DNA of 49,231 bases, from positions 15,231-64,461 of the forward strand of contig PLAH01000189.1 of assembly GCA_003134045.1 (NCBI GenBank), in the 5' to 3' direction. Under the pieces are notes generated by a model that was not told where the DNA came from, ran no database searches, and saw only the letters and a list, made by a program, of their open reading frames with translations. Of this stretch, positions 23,546 to 32,838 are shown one piece after another. Both the position numbers and the translations under genes were made by a program. Each line of letters begins with the position of its first letter. Within the stretch, counting starts at the first letter, position 1. Source of the stretch: Gammaproteobacteria bacterium (GTDB taxonomy: Bacteria > Pseudomonadota > Gammaproteobacteria > Steroidobacterales > Steroidobacteraceae).

Positions 23546-25813
23546 ATGATCATGCGAAAAAAATTCACCGCGCGCATCGCGCGTGGAGAGATGACTTTTT
23601 TGGCCGCCGCGATCTGCACGGCGCTGCGCGCAACGGCCGCGGACACGGGTGCCGACACCCTGGAGGCCGTTACCGTGACTGCCGAGCGGCGCAGTGAGAG
23701 CATTCAGGAAGTGCCGTTGAGCGTCACGGCGATCTCCGGCGACACGCTGGCGAAATTCAGCGACGTGAACTTCGCGGATTACGCGCACGCCATTCCCAAT
23801 CTGTCGTTCGGAACGGGCAGCGATTTCGGCATCACGAACGGCCGCACGGTCACCATCCGCGGCATCACGGGCGGCCGCTACCGGAACGGCCAGGCAACGA
23901 CCAGTTTCTATATCGACGATACGCCCGTGCCCCTCGCGTTGGATCCGCGCGTGCTCGATCTCGAGCGCATCGAAGTGCTGCGGGGTCCGCAAGGCACCCT
24001 GTTCGGCTCCTCCGCCATGGGCGGTACGGTGCGCCTCATCACCAAGCCCGCCGAAGCACAGAGCGTCACCGGCTACATCGACGCACAGGGCTTCGACATC
24101 AACCACGGCGGCGCCGGCTACGATCTATCGGGCACCGTGAACCTCCCCATCGTTCCGAGCGAGCTGGGAGCCAAGTTCAGCGCCTACACGGTCTACAAGC
24201 CTGGCTACTTCAGCCGTCAGTACGGCGTGGCGACCACGCCTGGCTATGCCCTGCCGCCCGGCCAAGGGACGGGCGTGGATTCGCACATTGCGAGCGACAC
24301 CGAATACGGCGGCATGCTGACGCTGCAGTACACGCCCTCGGCGCTGCCCGGCCTCGATGTCACGCCGATGGTCATCTATCAAGATTCGCGCAGCAACGGG
24401 TTTCCGCTGGCGGATTTCTCGCCCGACAATCTGGTGCAGGTGCGGCCGCTCAATATCGAAGAATCCAGCCAGGACGAGTGGGTGTTCAGCAGCCTGACCG
24501 GCAAGTACAAAATGGATTTCGGCTCCATCATCGCATCGAGCGCGTGGTTCCATCGTCATACGGTCGACATCGAAGACAACACCGAGGTATCGGCCACCTT
24601 TTGGGGACCCACCTATGCGACGGGTCAGCTGCCGGCGGAGTATCTTGCCTCGCCCGCACTGAGCTTTCTCAACTTGACCTCGCTCACGCAAGAAATTCGC
24701 TTCGAGTCGTCGTTTTCGTTCCCGGTGCAGGTCATCGCCGGCCTGTACTACGAACACGGCAAGAGCCACACCGGGCAGGACATCACTCAGCCGGTACTCG
24801 CGGGGCAGTCCTACGACCTGTACTATCCTTACATCCAAGACGTGCCGCTGTCGAACAACGAAGTCGCCGAATTCGGCGACCTCTCCTACACCGTCGCGGG
24901 ACTCGAGCTGTCGGCCGGCGTCCGCGGCTCCACGCTCGAGTACAACAAGCACAACTATTGGTACGGGTGGATCAACGGCGGCCTCACCGACGCCTATGCC
25001 AGCCACACCGAACATTCCGTGACGCCCCGCTATACCGCCAAGTATCAGTTCACGCCCGACTACATGGTGTATACCAGCGCCGCCAAGGGCTTTCGCAGCG
25101 GCGGCACCAACAGCGTGCCCGATCAGTGCGGTAACGATGCAGGCTCCTACAAGAGCGATTCTCTGTGGAGCTACGAAGTGGGCTCGAAGGACACGCTGTT
25201 CGACGGCCGCATGAACTTGCGCGTGGCGGCGTATCGCATCGACTGGAAGAATATTCAACAGAACATTCTGCTGCCCTGCACGTACAGCGTGACGCAGAAC
25301 GCCGGCACCGCCACCAGCACGGGTGCGGAACTCGAAGCCGACATGGCGCCGATTCACGGTCTGAACCTGAGCCTGGCACTGGGCTACGACAACGCGAAAA
25401 TCACCTCGGTGCCCGAAGGCGCAACGGGTTTCGTCACCGGGCAGTCGCTCAATGGCGTGCCCAAAATGACCGGCTCTCTGCTCGCGGATTACAGCATACC
25501 GACGTCGTTCGGCACCGCCTTCGTACGGCCGCAGTACAGCTTTACCGGCCGCAGCGTCAGCTATTCGGTCGTTTCCGTCCAGGACGGCGGCCGACCGCGC
25601 GCCTCCTACAGCATGGTCGACCTGCACGTGGGGGGTACCACCGGTCCGTGGGAAGCATCGCTGTTCGCCAAGAATCTGTTCGACGTGCGCGCGAACCTGG
25701 GCGACGAGCAGTCCGAAGTGATCGAGCTGCAAAGCCCGACGGTGCGCCCGCGCTACATGATCGCGCAGCCGCGCACCATAGGCATCGAACTCAAGTATCG
25801 GTTCAATCCATGA
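23546..25813 (+). CDS. TonB-dependent outer-membrane receptor
   Basis: 755 residues from ATG 23546. A signal peptide (to about residue 32) is followed by a TonB-box-like EAVTVTAERR, the plug (VPLSVTAISGDTLAKF, RIEVLRGPQGTLFGSSAMGG, VRLITKP) and a 22-stranded barrel ending in LKYRFNP. Such receptors import siderophores, sugars, peptides or other scarce solutes using TonB energy. The plug phrase GSSAMGGTVRL is of the common proteobacterial non-siderophore type. It is transcribed behind the permease, 150 bases later, and is convergent with the TPR-sulfotransferase. Confidence 0.95.
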   Translation: MIMRKKFTARIARGEMTFLAAAICTALRATAADTGADTLEAVTVTAERRSESIQEVPLSVTAISGDTLAKFSDVNFADYAHAIPNLSFGTGSDFGITNGRTVTIRGITGGRYRNGQATTSFYIDDTPVPLALDPRVLDLERIEVLRGPQGTLFGSSAMGGTVRLITKPAEAQSVTGYIDAQGFDINHGGAGYDLSGTVNLPIVPSELGAKFSAYTVYKPGYFSRQYGVATTPGYALPPGQGTGVDSHIASDTEYGGMLTLQYTPSALPGLDVTPMVIYQDSRSNGFPLADFSPDNLVQVRPLNIEESSQDEWVFSSLTGKYKMDFGSIIASSAWFHRHTVDIEDNTEVSATFWGPTYATGQLPAEYLASPALSFLNLTSLTQEIRFESSFSFPVQVIAGLYYEHGKSHTGQDITQPVLAGQSYDLYYPYIQDVPLSNNEVAEFGDLSYTVAGLELSAGVRGSTLEYNKHNYWYGWINGGLTDAYASHTEHSVTPRYTAKYQFTPDYMVYTSAAKGFRSGGTNSVPDQCGNDAGSYKSDSLWSYEVGSKDTLFDGRMNLRVAAYRIDWKNIQQNILLPCTYSVTQNAGTATSTGAELEADMAPIHGLNLSLALGYDNAKITSVPEGATGFVTGQSLNGVPKMTGSLLADYSIPTSFGTAFVRPQYSFTGRSVSYSVVSVQDGGRPRASYSMVDLHVGGTTGPWEASLFAKNLFDVRANLGDEQSEVIELQSPTVRPRYMIAQPRTIGIELKYRFNP

Positions 25814-25900
25814 CCGGTGTTCTCGATGGCAACGGCGTCGGCAATGACGGCGTCGTCGGGCCCGGGATCGGCATCGGGACCGGTGCCGATCAACGCCGGT

Positions 25901-27508
25901 TCAGGCGTCGTCCGGAACGGAGACACCGTGACGACGCAGAGCGGCAATCAACGGCGTGAGATGCCGCCGGTAGTGCCGCCAACGGCCGGATGAACTGCCA
26001 TAGATGGGCCGGCGCACCTGCACGGCGCTCGCGGTCAGCGACACGGATCGATTGCTCTCGATGTCGGTGGCCTGCGGGTTCCACGTCAGTCCGCAGTACG
26101 CTGCGAGGGCGGCGCCCACGCGCTGCGGCTCGCGCACCAGTTCCTCGTAGACGACCTCGTGGATCGACTCGCCGAAGAGCGAGAGCCAGTGATTCATGAG
26201 CTTCTCGTAGGCTGCGTAGTAGCGCGCCAGCTCGTCGAAATCGTAGCTGAACGGATAGGCGTCGCCGAACAGCGCTCGATACATGGCAAAACAACTGTCG
26301 AGCGGCGAGCGGCGGACCAGCACGAGCTTGGCAGCCGGCAGGGCACGGCGAATCGCACCGACATACAGGTAATTCGTCGGCAGCTTCTCGACGATGGTCT
26401 CGCCGGCCGCAGCGGGGCGAGCCAGCTGCGCGTACTGCGCGGCTACGGCGGCCGGGTTAGCTGCGGCCGCGCGATCGAACATGTCGCCGCGATTCGCCGC
26501 CGCCGCCGAAGGGCCCGTCATCGACGCCGCTGCCGTCAGGGCGCGCGAGAAATTTTCCGTCTCGCCGTTCGACCGCACGCCGGCGAGGCCCGTCAGGATG
26601 CGCTCCACCAGGGTGGTGCCGGAACGGGGCAGCCCCACGATGAAGATGTAACGAGGAATCCCTCGCTGCGCCGGATCATCGCGCTGCGCGAGAGCAGTGT
26701 GCTGTGCCGGTTCACCGTGCTGCGCAGGATCATTGCGCCGCGCGGGGGCACTGTGCTGCGCCGGATCACCATGCTGCTGCGAGGTACTGTGCCGTTCCCA
26801 CTCGCGCGAGGCCTTCAGGGAAAACACCTCTGCAATGCGCTGCAGTCGGCGTTCATCGCCGGCAATGTCATAACGGATCTGGGAGCGCCGCAACCGGGCA
26901 GCAGCGGCGAACCGCTGAAAGGCATCGTCGAAGCGCTGCACATCGTCCAATTCCTTGGCGAGCGCATAGCCCAAGAATATCCTGCCATGAATGTCCAGGC
27001 GCGAATCGGCGAGCCGCCGCTCGAGATCCTCGATGTGGTTGGCCGCGGGCGCTTGCACGCGCAGTTCCGAGCGCAGCAGGAAACTCGGGTACTGTCCCGC
27101 ATCGAGCGTAATCGCTCGGTTGCAGGCGTCTTCCGCCGCCGCGAGCCGGCCGAAGCTGCGTTCGCTGCACGCCAGGTTGTACCAGGCGCGGGGCCTTCGG
27201 GGTTCGAGTTCGGTGGCTCGGCGGTAGAGCGCATTGGCACGTTCATGCTGCCCGAGTTCGATCGACACGTATGCGAGACCGTCATAGGCTTCGGCAGTGC
27301 CCGTGGCCAGTTCCGCCGCGCGGGCCACGACCTGTTCGGCATCGGCGACACGACCCAATTTCAGCAGTATCGAGGCGAGAAAGCTGTGACCGGGAAGGCA
27401 TGCGACGGAGCCCGCGACGGCGCGCTCGGCCAGCGGCAATGCGTCGCCGGTACGCCCTTCGCGCATCAGCCGGTAGGCTTCGGGATCTATCGATGAGGAG
27501 TGGGCCAT
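25901..27508 (-). CDS. TPR-containing sulfotransferase
   Basis: 535 residues. The first about 240 residues are TPR repeats (for example AEAYDGLAYVSIELGQHERA and RAWYNLACSERSFGRL). The second half is a PAPS-dependent sulfotransferase: FIVGLPRSGTTLVERIL near residues 288-304 (5'-phosphosulfate loop) and LVRRSPLDSCFAMYR (3'-phosphate site). The two are joined by a repetitive Q/H/P-rich linker encoded by an 18-bp minisatellite. TPR-sulfotransferases resemble tyrosylprotein sulfotransferases and often sit next to TonB receptors in proteobacteria; the substrate is unknown. Sulfation of a peptide or an envelope component is possible. Confidence 0.9.
   Translation of the reverse strand: MAHSSSIDPEAYRLMREGRTGDALPLAERAVAGSVACLPGHSFLASILLKLGRVADAEQVVARAAELATGTAEAYDGLAYVSIELGQHERANALYRRATELEPRRPRAWYNLACSERSFGRLAAAEDACNRAITLDAGQYPSFLLRSELRVQAPAANHIEDLERRLADSRLDIHGRIFLGYALAKELDDVQRFDDAFQRFAAAARLRRSQIRYDIAGDERRLQRIAEVFSLKASREWERHSTSQQHGDPAQHSAPARRNDPAQHGEPAQHTALAQRDDPAQRGIPRYIFIVGLPRSGTTLVERILTGLAGVRSNGETENFSRALTAAASMTGPSAAAANRGDMFDRAAAANPAAVAAQYAQLARPAAAGETIVEKLPTNYLYVGAIRRALPAAKLVLVRRSPLDSCFAMYRALFGDAYPFSYDFDELARYYAAYEKLMNHWLSLFGESIHEVVYEELVREPQRVGAALAAYCGLTWNPQATDIESNRSVSLTASAVQVRRPIYGSSSGRWRHYRRHLTPLIAALRRHGVSVPDDA
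26663..26770 (-). repeat. 18-bp minisatellite (six units) inside the sulfotransferase gene
   Basis: Six in-frame units encode, in gene order, GDPAQH, SAPARR, NDPAQH, GEPAQH, TALAQR, DDPAQR. They group as two 54-bp blocks of three. The stretch forms the linker between the TPR and sulfotransferase domains. Units are diverged, so it is not a very recent expansion, but the periodicity is exact. Confidence 0.85.
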
Positions 27509-27560
27509 TGCTCGAGTCCTTGCAGGCGTTCATGCTACCCGAACTGAATTCGAACCCCCC

Positions 27561-28146
27561 ATGAAAAGAAACCATCCGATCGCGCGTTGGGCAATCGCCG
27601 CGGGGCTTTCGGGCGCGAGCTGCATCGCGCAGGCCGCGGCAACGCGGACAGCGCCGGTGCCGGTGCACGATGTGGTGATCCGGAACGGCCTGATATACGG
27701 CTCCAGCGCCAAGCCGTTGCGGGCGATGTGGCCATCGACGACGATCGAATCAGCTACATGGGGCCGCCGCGCGCTCAAAGGGCGCCGCGCGCCTGTTCGC
27801 CAAGTATGTGCGTGAAGATCATGTCCTTACCGTCGAGGAAGCCGTGCGCAAGCTCACCTCGCTGCCGGCCGACGTACTCTCATTGACCGATCGAGGCCGT
27901 TTGCGACCCGGCGCCTTTGCCGATGTGGTGGTATTCGATCCGCAATCCTTTCAGGACCACTCCACGTATGAAAAGCCGTTGCAGTACGCGACCGGCGTCA
28001 CGGATGTGTTCGTCAATGGCCGGCGGGCGTTGGCGAAGGGCCGGCCCCCCGGAGCGGCAGCCGGGCGAGTGATCCGGGGGCGCGCGTGGGTGGGTGCGCC
28101 GGGTGGGGGATGCCGAGGCTCGAGCAAGGACTGGACATGGAATTGA
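27561..28146 (+). pseudogene. N-acyl-D-amino-acid deacylase, internal deletion and frameshift
   Basis: The 5' part has a signal-like start and VHDVVIRNGLIYGSSAKPLR, the first metallo-dependent-hydrolase strand. A one-base loss near 27720 shifts the frame: the alternative frame reads GDVAIDDDRISYMGPP. After about 27785 the sequence jumps to the C-terminus: FAKYVREDHVLTVEEAVRKL, SLTDRGRLRPGAFADVVVFD and VNGRRALAKGRPPGAAAGRV. About 350 residues carrying all metal ligands are absent from an enzyme of about 550. The enzyme would normally release D-amino acids from N-acyl forms, which hints at the cluster substrate. Divergent from the sulfotransferase. Confidence 0.85.
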
Positions 28147-28433
28147 GCGCGTCCGTCGGTGGTCGCGCGACCGAGGAGTGCTTTACGGCGCGCCAAGCGC
28201 ACGCCGTGCCTGCTCTGAATGCCTTGCATGCCTGGGGGGTCGCCATCGGTGAGATCCCACCGACCCGCACGCGGCGCCGGCCACGAAGGCAGGAAGGTTC
28301 GTGTCGCGCTCGCGCGCCGTGATGAACTCGAAAGACTTCCCAAACGTCATAGAGCTATGGAATAGTTGGTATGGTGATCGGTGCGTCGGTGCGAATGGCT
28401 CGGCAGCGATCTCGATGAGCTCAGGAGTCGTTG
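28147..28433. other. Intergenic, no gene recognised
   Basis: About 290 bases without a supported ORF, repeat or RNA gene. The right end provides AGGAG at 28423-28427 for the next gene. Confidence 0.5.
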
Positions 28434-28949
28434 ATGTCCGTACCATCGAGGATCGACATGACAGCTTCGTGCGCGTGCGGTAGCGTTGAACTCGCGGCGA
28501 TCGGCGCTCCCATCGTGAGTAGTGTCTGCTACTGCCGCGATTGCCGGCAAGGCTCGCGTCAAATCGAGGCTTTACCCAGTGCAGGTCCCGTTCGGGATCC
28601 CGATGGCGGTACCGCCTATATACTGTACCGAAGGGACCGTATTGAGTGTTCCAAAGGTGCGTCGCTCCTGAAGAGCTACAAGATTAGAGAGAGCTCGGTC
28701 ACCAACAGAGTGGTCGCGACCTGCTGCAATTCGGCGATGTTCATGAACTTCGATAAAGGCCCGCATTGGGTTTCGGCATACCGGGCGCGGTTTCAGGGAG
28801 ACCTGCCGCCCTTGCAAATGCGCATCTGTACGAAGTACAAGGCCCCAGACGTCGTTCTGTCCGACGACGTGCCGAGCTATCCGGGCTACCCTCTGAGGTT
28901 ACTGGCAAAGCTCCTCGCTTCTGGAGTCGCGATGTTGCTGCGCCGATGA
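28434..28949 (+). CDS. GFA-like (Mss4-fold) cysteine protein, DUF6151-type
   Basis: 171 residues; ATG 28434 is preferred because AGGAG ends six bases before it (a second ATG lies at 28458). The N-terminus has the Cys pattern C13-x-C15 and C32-x-C34-x-x-C37 (CACGS...CYCRDC), the zinc-binding arrangement of the glutathione-dependent formaldehyde-activating (GFA) fold, with further Cys in ATCCNSAMF. I think it belongs to the DUF6151 branch, which has no proven activity. It is slightly less GC-rich than its surroundings. A fragmentary antitoxin frame begins right behind it. Confidence 0.75.
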   Translation: MSVPSRIDMTASCACGSVELAAIGAPIVSSVCYCRDCRQGSRQIEALPSAGPVRDPDGGTAYILYRRDRIECSKGASLLKSYKIRESSVTNRVVATCCNSAMFMNFDKGPHWVSAYRARFQGDLPPLQMRICTKYKAPDVVLSDDVPSYPGYPLRLLAKLLASGVAMLLRR

Positions 28950-28959
28950 GCCTGTTTCC

Positions 28960-29169
28960 CTGATCGATGACGAATTGCCGCCCGAGATCGATTTCTCCGG
29001 CGGCACGCGCGGCAAGTTCTACCGGCCTGACGCTACCCTGAACTTGCCGGTGCATCTGGACGCCGCAGTGCAAAACCGGCTGACTCGGCTCGCCAACGCC
29101 ATCGATTTCTCGACACTGGTCAATGCCATGCTGCGCAAGGATATCGAGCTGATCGAGATGGCGCAGTAA
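28960..29169 (+). pseudogene. CopG/BrnA-like antitoxin remnant, start missing
   Basis: The frame reads LIDDELPPEIDFSGGTRGKF, then RPDATLNLPVHLDAAVQNRL and FSTLVNAMLRKDIELIEM to a stop at 29169. This is the common C-terminal type of small ribbon-helix-helix antitoxins (an LPVHLD strand, then two helices). There is no ATG/GTG in the frame; only a TTG at 28975 inside it. The upstream codons run back into the end of the GFA gene. It therefore looks 5'-truncated, and no toxin gene adjoins it. Confidence 0.6.
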
Positions 29170-29204
29170 TCCATGCACCGTGTCTGACGCATCCTCATTG
29201 CGCT

Positions 29205-29624
29205 CTAATTCGGCTTTTCAACCTCGTTCGCACTAAGTGAATCGCGAAATTCGAGGAACTGTTTCTTATCAATCTTGTAACTCCTGGCTCCGTTTTTCAC
29301 CACGCCGTATGAGTCTATAAAGTAAGTCTGACCGCCGACAATCGCAGCTACTCGGACCATTTCTTCATCAAACTTGTGTTTATGCCCTTGACTCAGCAGT
29401 TGAGTCAAGCGAGCTATTTTCGATTCATCCGTGATAGTCCACTTCTCCATACAGCCCTTCATTATCGCCGACGTCGTCAGTGGAACGAATGTTGAAAGAT
29501 TAAACGGACAGAAGTGTACGGTTGCCACTTCTCCCCCGAATGCGACACCACTGGATATAAGGCTGCAAAACAAAAGTGCGGCAAGACGGAGCTTCCTTGA
29601 TTTAAGCATGAACTGTGCCTTCAT
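29205..29624 (-). CDS. Hypothetical exported protein
   Basis: About 139 residues from ATG 29624 (or ATG 29609). A signal peptide (LRLAALLFCSLISSGVAFGG) is followed by HFCPFNLSTF, a Cys in MKGCMEKW and a charged C-terminal half with YFIDSYGVVKNGARSYKIDK. No family recognised. Base composition is clearly more AT-rich than neighbours, suggesting transfer. Its 5' end abuts the truncated 3' end of the ORF6N gene, as if it arrived with or caused that truncation. Confidence 0.6.
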   Translation of the reverse strand: MKAQFMLKSRKLRLAALLFCSLISSGVAFGGEVATVHFCPFNLSTFVPLTTSAIMKGCMEKWTITDESKIARLTQLLSQGHKHKFDEEMVRVAAIVGGQTYFIDSYGVVKNGARSYKIDKKQFLEFRDSLSANEVEKPN

Positions 29625-29899
29625 TCTCGGCGCAGTCCCATCTTTGCAGACGGATTGGATATCACAGATTGTGACCTCCAATATTCCAGCTCCCCTTTGG
29701 AGAGCTGGAAAGCAAAATCCTCCGGAAAGCGTTCCAAGTTGCGCCTCACCGCCTGGTTCAACGCACTAGTGGGTACCCTGTACAGGCGGGCAAGGTCGGC
29801 ATCAAATATCACCTTTTGTCCCCGGATGACCTGGATCAGGGTTTCAATCGGCTCCGATGCCACGACAGTCACTTTGCGAGTATTGGTTTTTTTGACCAT
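29621..29899 (-). pseudogene. ORF6N (KilA-N-like) domain protein, C-terminally truncated
   Basis: From ATG 29899 it reads VKKTNTRKVTVVASEPIETL and then IQVIRGQKVIFDADLARLYR, with NLERFPEDFAFQLSKGE, a typical ORF6N DNA-binding domain of phage or mobile-element origin. Normal proteins continue with a PYAFTEHGV stretch and reach about 170-300 residues; here the frame ends just after SAKMGLRR by fusing to the start of the exported-protein gene. Only about 92 residues remain. Confidence 0.7.
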
Positions 29900-30124
29900 A
29901 ACTTCAGGGTGTAACGGTCTCGAGTGCAAGTGCCCGGAGAAGTCTCGAATTATCCCACGCGCCCATGTAATCGCCTAGACGGCGCCCCGCCGCGGCGATG
30001 CCGGACGATTCGCGGATGCCGCTTCCGGGCATCGGCGGGGGTGGTGTATCGTCAAACTCCATGAAAGCCAAGATATAGTGCCGAGGAGCGCTCGCTGCGC
30101 CGCGAGGAATCGTTCGATCCCGAT

Positions 30125-31084
30125 TTGGGGAGTGCGGATTCCGGCCCGGGCTGGCTGCTGGCCGGCAAGCTGGCGCCGCCCGAGCAGCGCATCACGGTGG
30201 CGTCGCGGGATGCGCTGCTGGCGCGGCTGGATGCGAGCCTGAGCCGCTGCCTGTCGGTCATCGTGTCGCCGCCGGGGTTCGGCAAGACCACGCTGCTGAC
30301 GCAGTGGTGGCGCACGCTCGAGACGCGCTCCGACCTCTATGCGGGCTGGCTCACGCTGGATGAAATCGACTCGGAAGTGAGCCGCTTCATGGCGGGCATG
30401 ATTCTGGCGGTGGCGCGCGCGGGGGTGGATGTGGGGCCGCTGGAAGTCTCGGCGCGGCAGCTGTCCATCGATCCCAATGTGCGGCCCATCGCGCTCGCGT
30501 TGCTGGAGGCCATCCGCCGCTCAGGGAGGCGCACGGTGCTCATTCTCGACGATTTCCATCGGGCGCGGTCGGCATCGTCCGGACGCGTTGAAGGACTTCT
30601 CGGGGCGCACCACGGAGATGACCGACTATCTGGCGGAACAGATCGTCGCGGATCTGCCGGAGGAGTTGCGGGAGTTCTTGTTGGAGACCGCCATTCTGGA
30701 GCGTTTCGACGCGTCGCTCGCCGACGCGGTGCGCAAGCGCAGCGACAGCGAGGAGCTGTTGGAGCGGTTGCAGCACTTCGATGCATTGCTCATCCCCTTG
30801 GACGACGCGCGCGAGTGGTTTCGCTATCATCATTTGTTTGCCGACTTTCTGTGTCAGCGCCTGCGGCGCAGCTCCGCCCACCGGCCCATCCTGCTGCACC
30901 GGCGTGCGGCGCGGGCGCTCGCGGCGGTGGGCCCGAAGCCGTGCAGCACGGGTTCGACCGTCTCGCGCGTTTCTTCGATGAGCAGGCACTCGCGCCTGAG
31001 TTTCCCGTGCAGCCGATGCCCTTGCGGTCGGTTCGTCGTTGGAATCCTGCGAGCGGCAACCGACTCCGGAACAATAGCGGCTAA
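30125..31084 (+). pseudogene. MalT/LuxR-type ATPase regulator, decayed
   Basis: Starts as a normal STAND-ATPase regulator (LLAGKLAPPEQRITVASRDA, Walker A PPGFGKTTLLTQW, Walker B TVLILDDFHRA). At about 30565 the frame changes and about 100 residues are missing. It resumes with DFSGRTTEMTDYLAEQIVAD and FRYHHLFADFLCQRLRR, shifts again near 30930 (PEAVQHGFDRLARFF), and ends at 31084. The C-terminal TPR-like region and the LuxR helix-turn-helix are absent, so it cannot bind DNA. Intact proteins are about 900 residues. Confidence 0.85.
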
Positions 31085-31117
31085 GCGATCGAATCTCGAT
31101 GCCGGCTATCGCCGGCG

Positions 31118-32716
31118 TCAGTGCGCCCGGCTTTCAACCGCCTGCACCGCGGGGGTGGACCAGCCGCTGCCGACTCCCCACCGATAGAACAGCAGCGCGG
31201 CTACCGCAACGCACAGCTGATCCCAGCCGTAGCCGATATAGCCGCGTCCTTCGAACTCCGTACTGCCCGCCCACGACAGCACGCACATGGCCACGAGGTA
31301 GCCGACCAGCCACCAGGTGCCGCGCAGATTGCGCGCGAAGTCGCGCCAGCCGCTTCTGCCCTGATAGTAGAGATAGAACGGGATGGGGAGTACCAGCAGC
31401 AACATGATCTGCGCGGTATGCGGCCAACGGGCCCAATACAACATCAACGTCGCCAGTACGAACGCGATCGGCGCCAGCACTCGCAGCCCCGGAACGCGCA
31501 AGGGCCGGTGCAGGTGGGGCGCGGTGCGCCGCAGGACCATGACGCTGATGGGCACGACGAGATAGGTGATGATGGTGGCCACCGAGATGACCGCCGCGAG
31601 CTTGCCCCAGCCGCGGAAGAAAAACAGGAACAGGAACGACACCAGCAGGTTGAACCACATCGCCGGACGCGGGATTCCAAAGCGCGGATGGACGCGGCCG
31701 AAAACCCGCGGAATGGTGGCGCTGCGTTCCATGGCGTAGATCATGCGCGCGGTGGTGGCGGTATACGTCGTGCCGGTGCCGCTGGGACTCACGAACGCAT
31801 CGGCATAGAGCAGCAGGGCCAGCCAGTTGAGGTTCAGCGCCAGCGCCAGCTGCGCGAATGGCGAGCTGTACTCCAGGGCCGCCCAGCCGTCCTGCAGGTG
31901 CTCCGGCGACACCGCGCCGAGGAACGCCACTTGCAGCATCAGGTACACCACCGTGCTGAGCAGAATCGAGCCGAAAATGGCGATGGGCACGCTGCGTCCG
32001 GGGGCGCGCGCCTCGCCGGCGAGGTTTACCGGGCTCTGGAATCCGTTGTAGCTGAAGACGATGCCGCTGGTGGCGACCGCGGTCAAGATGGAGGCCATGT
32101 TGCCGACGTGCCGGCCGCCGTGCACGCCGACTTGAAAGTTCTCCCAGTGAAAGCCCGTGTGCATCAGGGCGACCGCGGTCGCGGCCGGTACGATCAGCTT
32201 GAAGAAGGTGATGGCGCTGTTGGTGCTGGCGAACACCTTCACGCTCCAAAAGTTGAGCAGGAAATAGACGATGACGAGTGCGGCCGAAATCAGCAGCCCG
32301 GGGACGGTCAGCTCGCCTTGGCCGTGGGCGGCGTGGACATACAGGGCCTGCGCCCAGGCCCACGGCCAGGAACTCATGTATTGCACCGAGGCTTCGGCTT
32401 CCACGGGAATCACCGACACGATCGCGATCCAGGCCGCCCAGCCCGCGATGAATCCCACCAGCGAACCGTGCGAATAGTGCCCGTAGCGAGCGGCACCGCC
32501 GGACTCCGGGAACATCGCGCCCAGTTCCGCATAGGTCAGTGCCACGAACAAGATGACCACCGCGCCGATGATCCAGGCATAGATGGCGCCGGGGCCCGCC
32601 AGCTGCGCCGCTCGCCAGGCGCCGAACAACCAGCCGGAGCCGATGATGGATCCCAAGCCGGTGAACATCAACGCGACGGTGCCGACTTCGCGGCGGATCG
32701 CGTTTTCATTGGACAT
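31118..32716 (-). CDS. APC family permease (aspartate/amino acid type)
   Basis: 532 residues, about 12 membrane helices. The first helix reads VALMFTGLGSIIGSGWLFGA with the GSIIGSGW unwound helix motif, then ALTYAELGAMFPESGGAARY. The C-terminal domain includes ISVMVLRRTAPHLHRPLRVP, usual for amino acid/polyamine transporters. Slightly longer than typical members (about 480), with a soluble C-terminal tail. Gene stands alone; divergently arranged with the histidine kinase, 122 bases apart, so the kinase could control it. Substrate is uncertain; similarity in style to GABA/Asp-type carriers is only an impression. Confidence 0.9.
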   Translation of the reverse strand: MSNENAIRREVGTVALMFTGLGSIIGSGWLFGAWRAAQLAGPGAIYAWIIGAVVILFVALTYAELGAMFPESGGAARYGHYSHGSLVGFIAGWAAWIAIVSVIPVEAEASVQYMSSWPWAWAQALYVHAAHGQGELTVPGLLISAALVIVYFLLNFWSVKVFASTNSAITFFKLIVPAATAVALMHTGFHWENFQVGVHGGRHVGNMASILTAVATSGIVFSYNGFQSPVNLAGEARAPGRSVPIAIFGSILLSTVVYLMLQVAFLGAVSPEHLQDGWAALEYSSPFAQLALALNLNWLALLLYADAFVSPSGTGTTYTATTARMIYAMERSATIPRVFGRVHPRFGIPRPAMWFNLLVSFLFLFFFRGWGKLAAVISVATIITYLVVPISVMVLRRTAPHLHRPLRVPGLRVLAPIAFVLATLMLYWARWPHTAQIMLLLVLPIPFYLYYQGRSGWRDFARNLRGTWWLVGYLVAMCVLSWAGSTEFEGRGYIGYGWDQLCVAVAALLFYRWGVGSGWSTPAVQAVESRAH

Positions 32717-32838
32717 GCGGTACTCCCTGCAACGAGCGCGGTGCGCACCGGCGCATTATTCACGTATTGTTGCAGGTGTAGTGAAGAATATAGGAGAGCA
32801 TCATACCGTTCAGGGACCGACCGGAAGGAAGTCCATCG

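Noticed and set aside
24125..25732. Long minus-strand open frame opposite the TonB receptor
   Set aside because: Shadow frame; the plus-strand product has all receptor landmarks and this one none.
26159..27496. Plus-strand open frame opposite the sulfotransferase
   Set aside because: Antisense shadow of a gene with clear TPR and PAPS-binding motifs.
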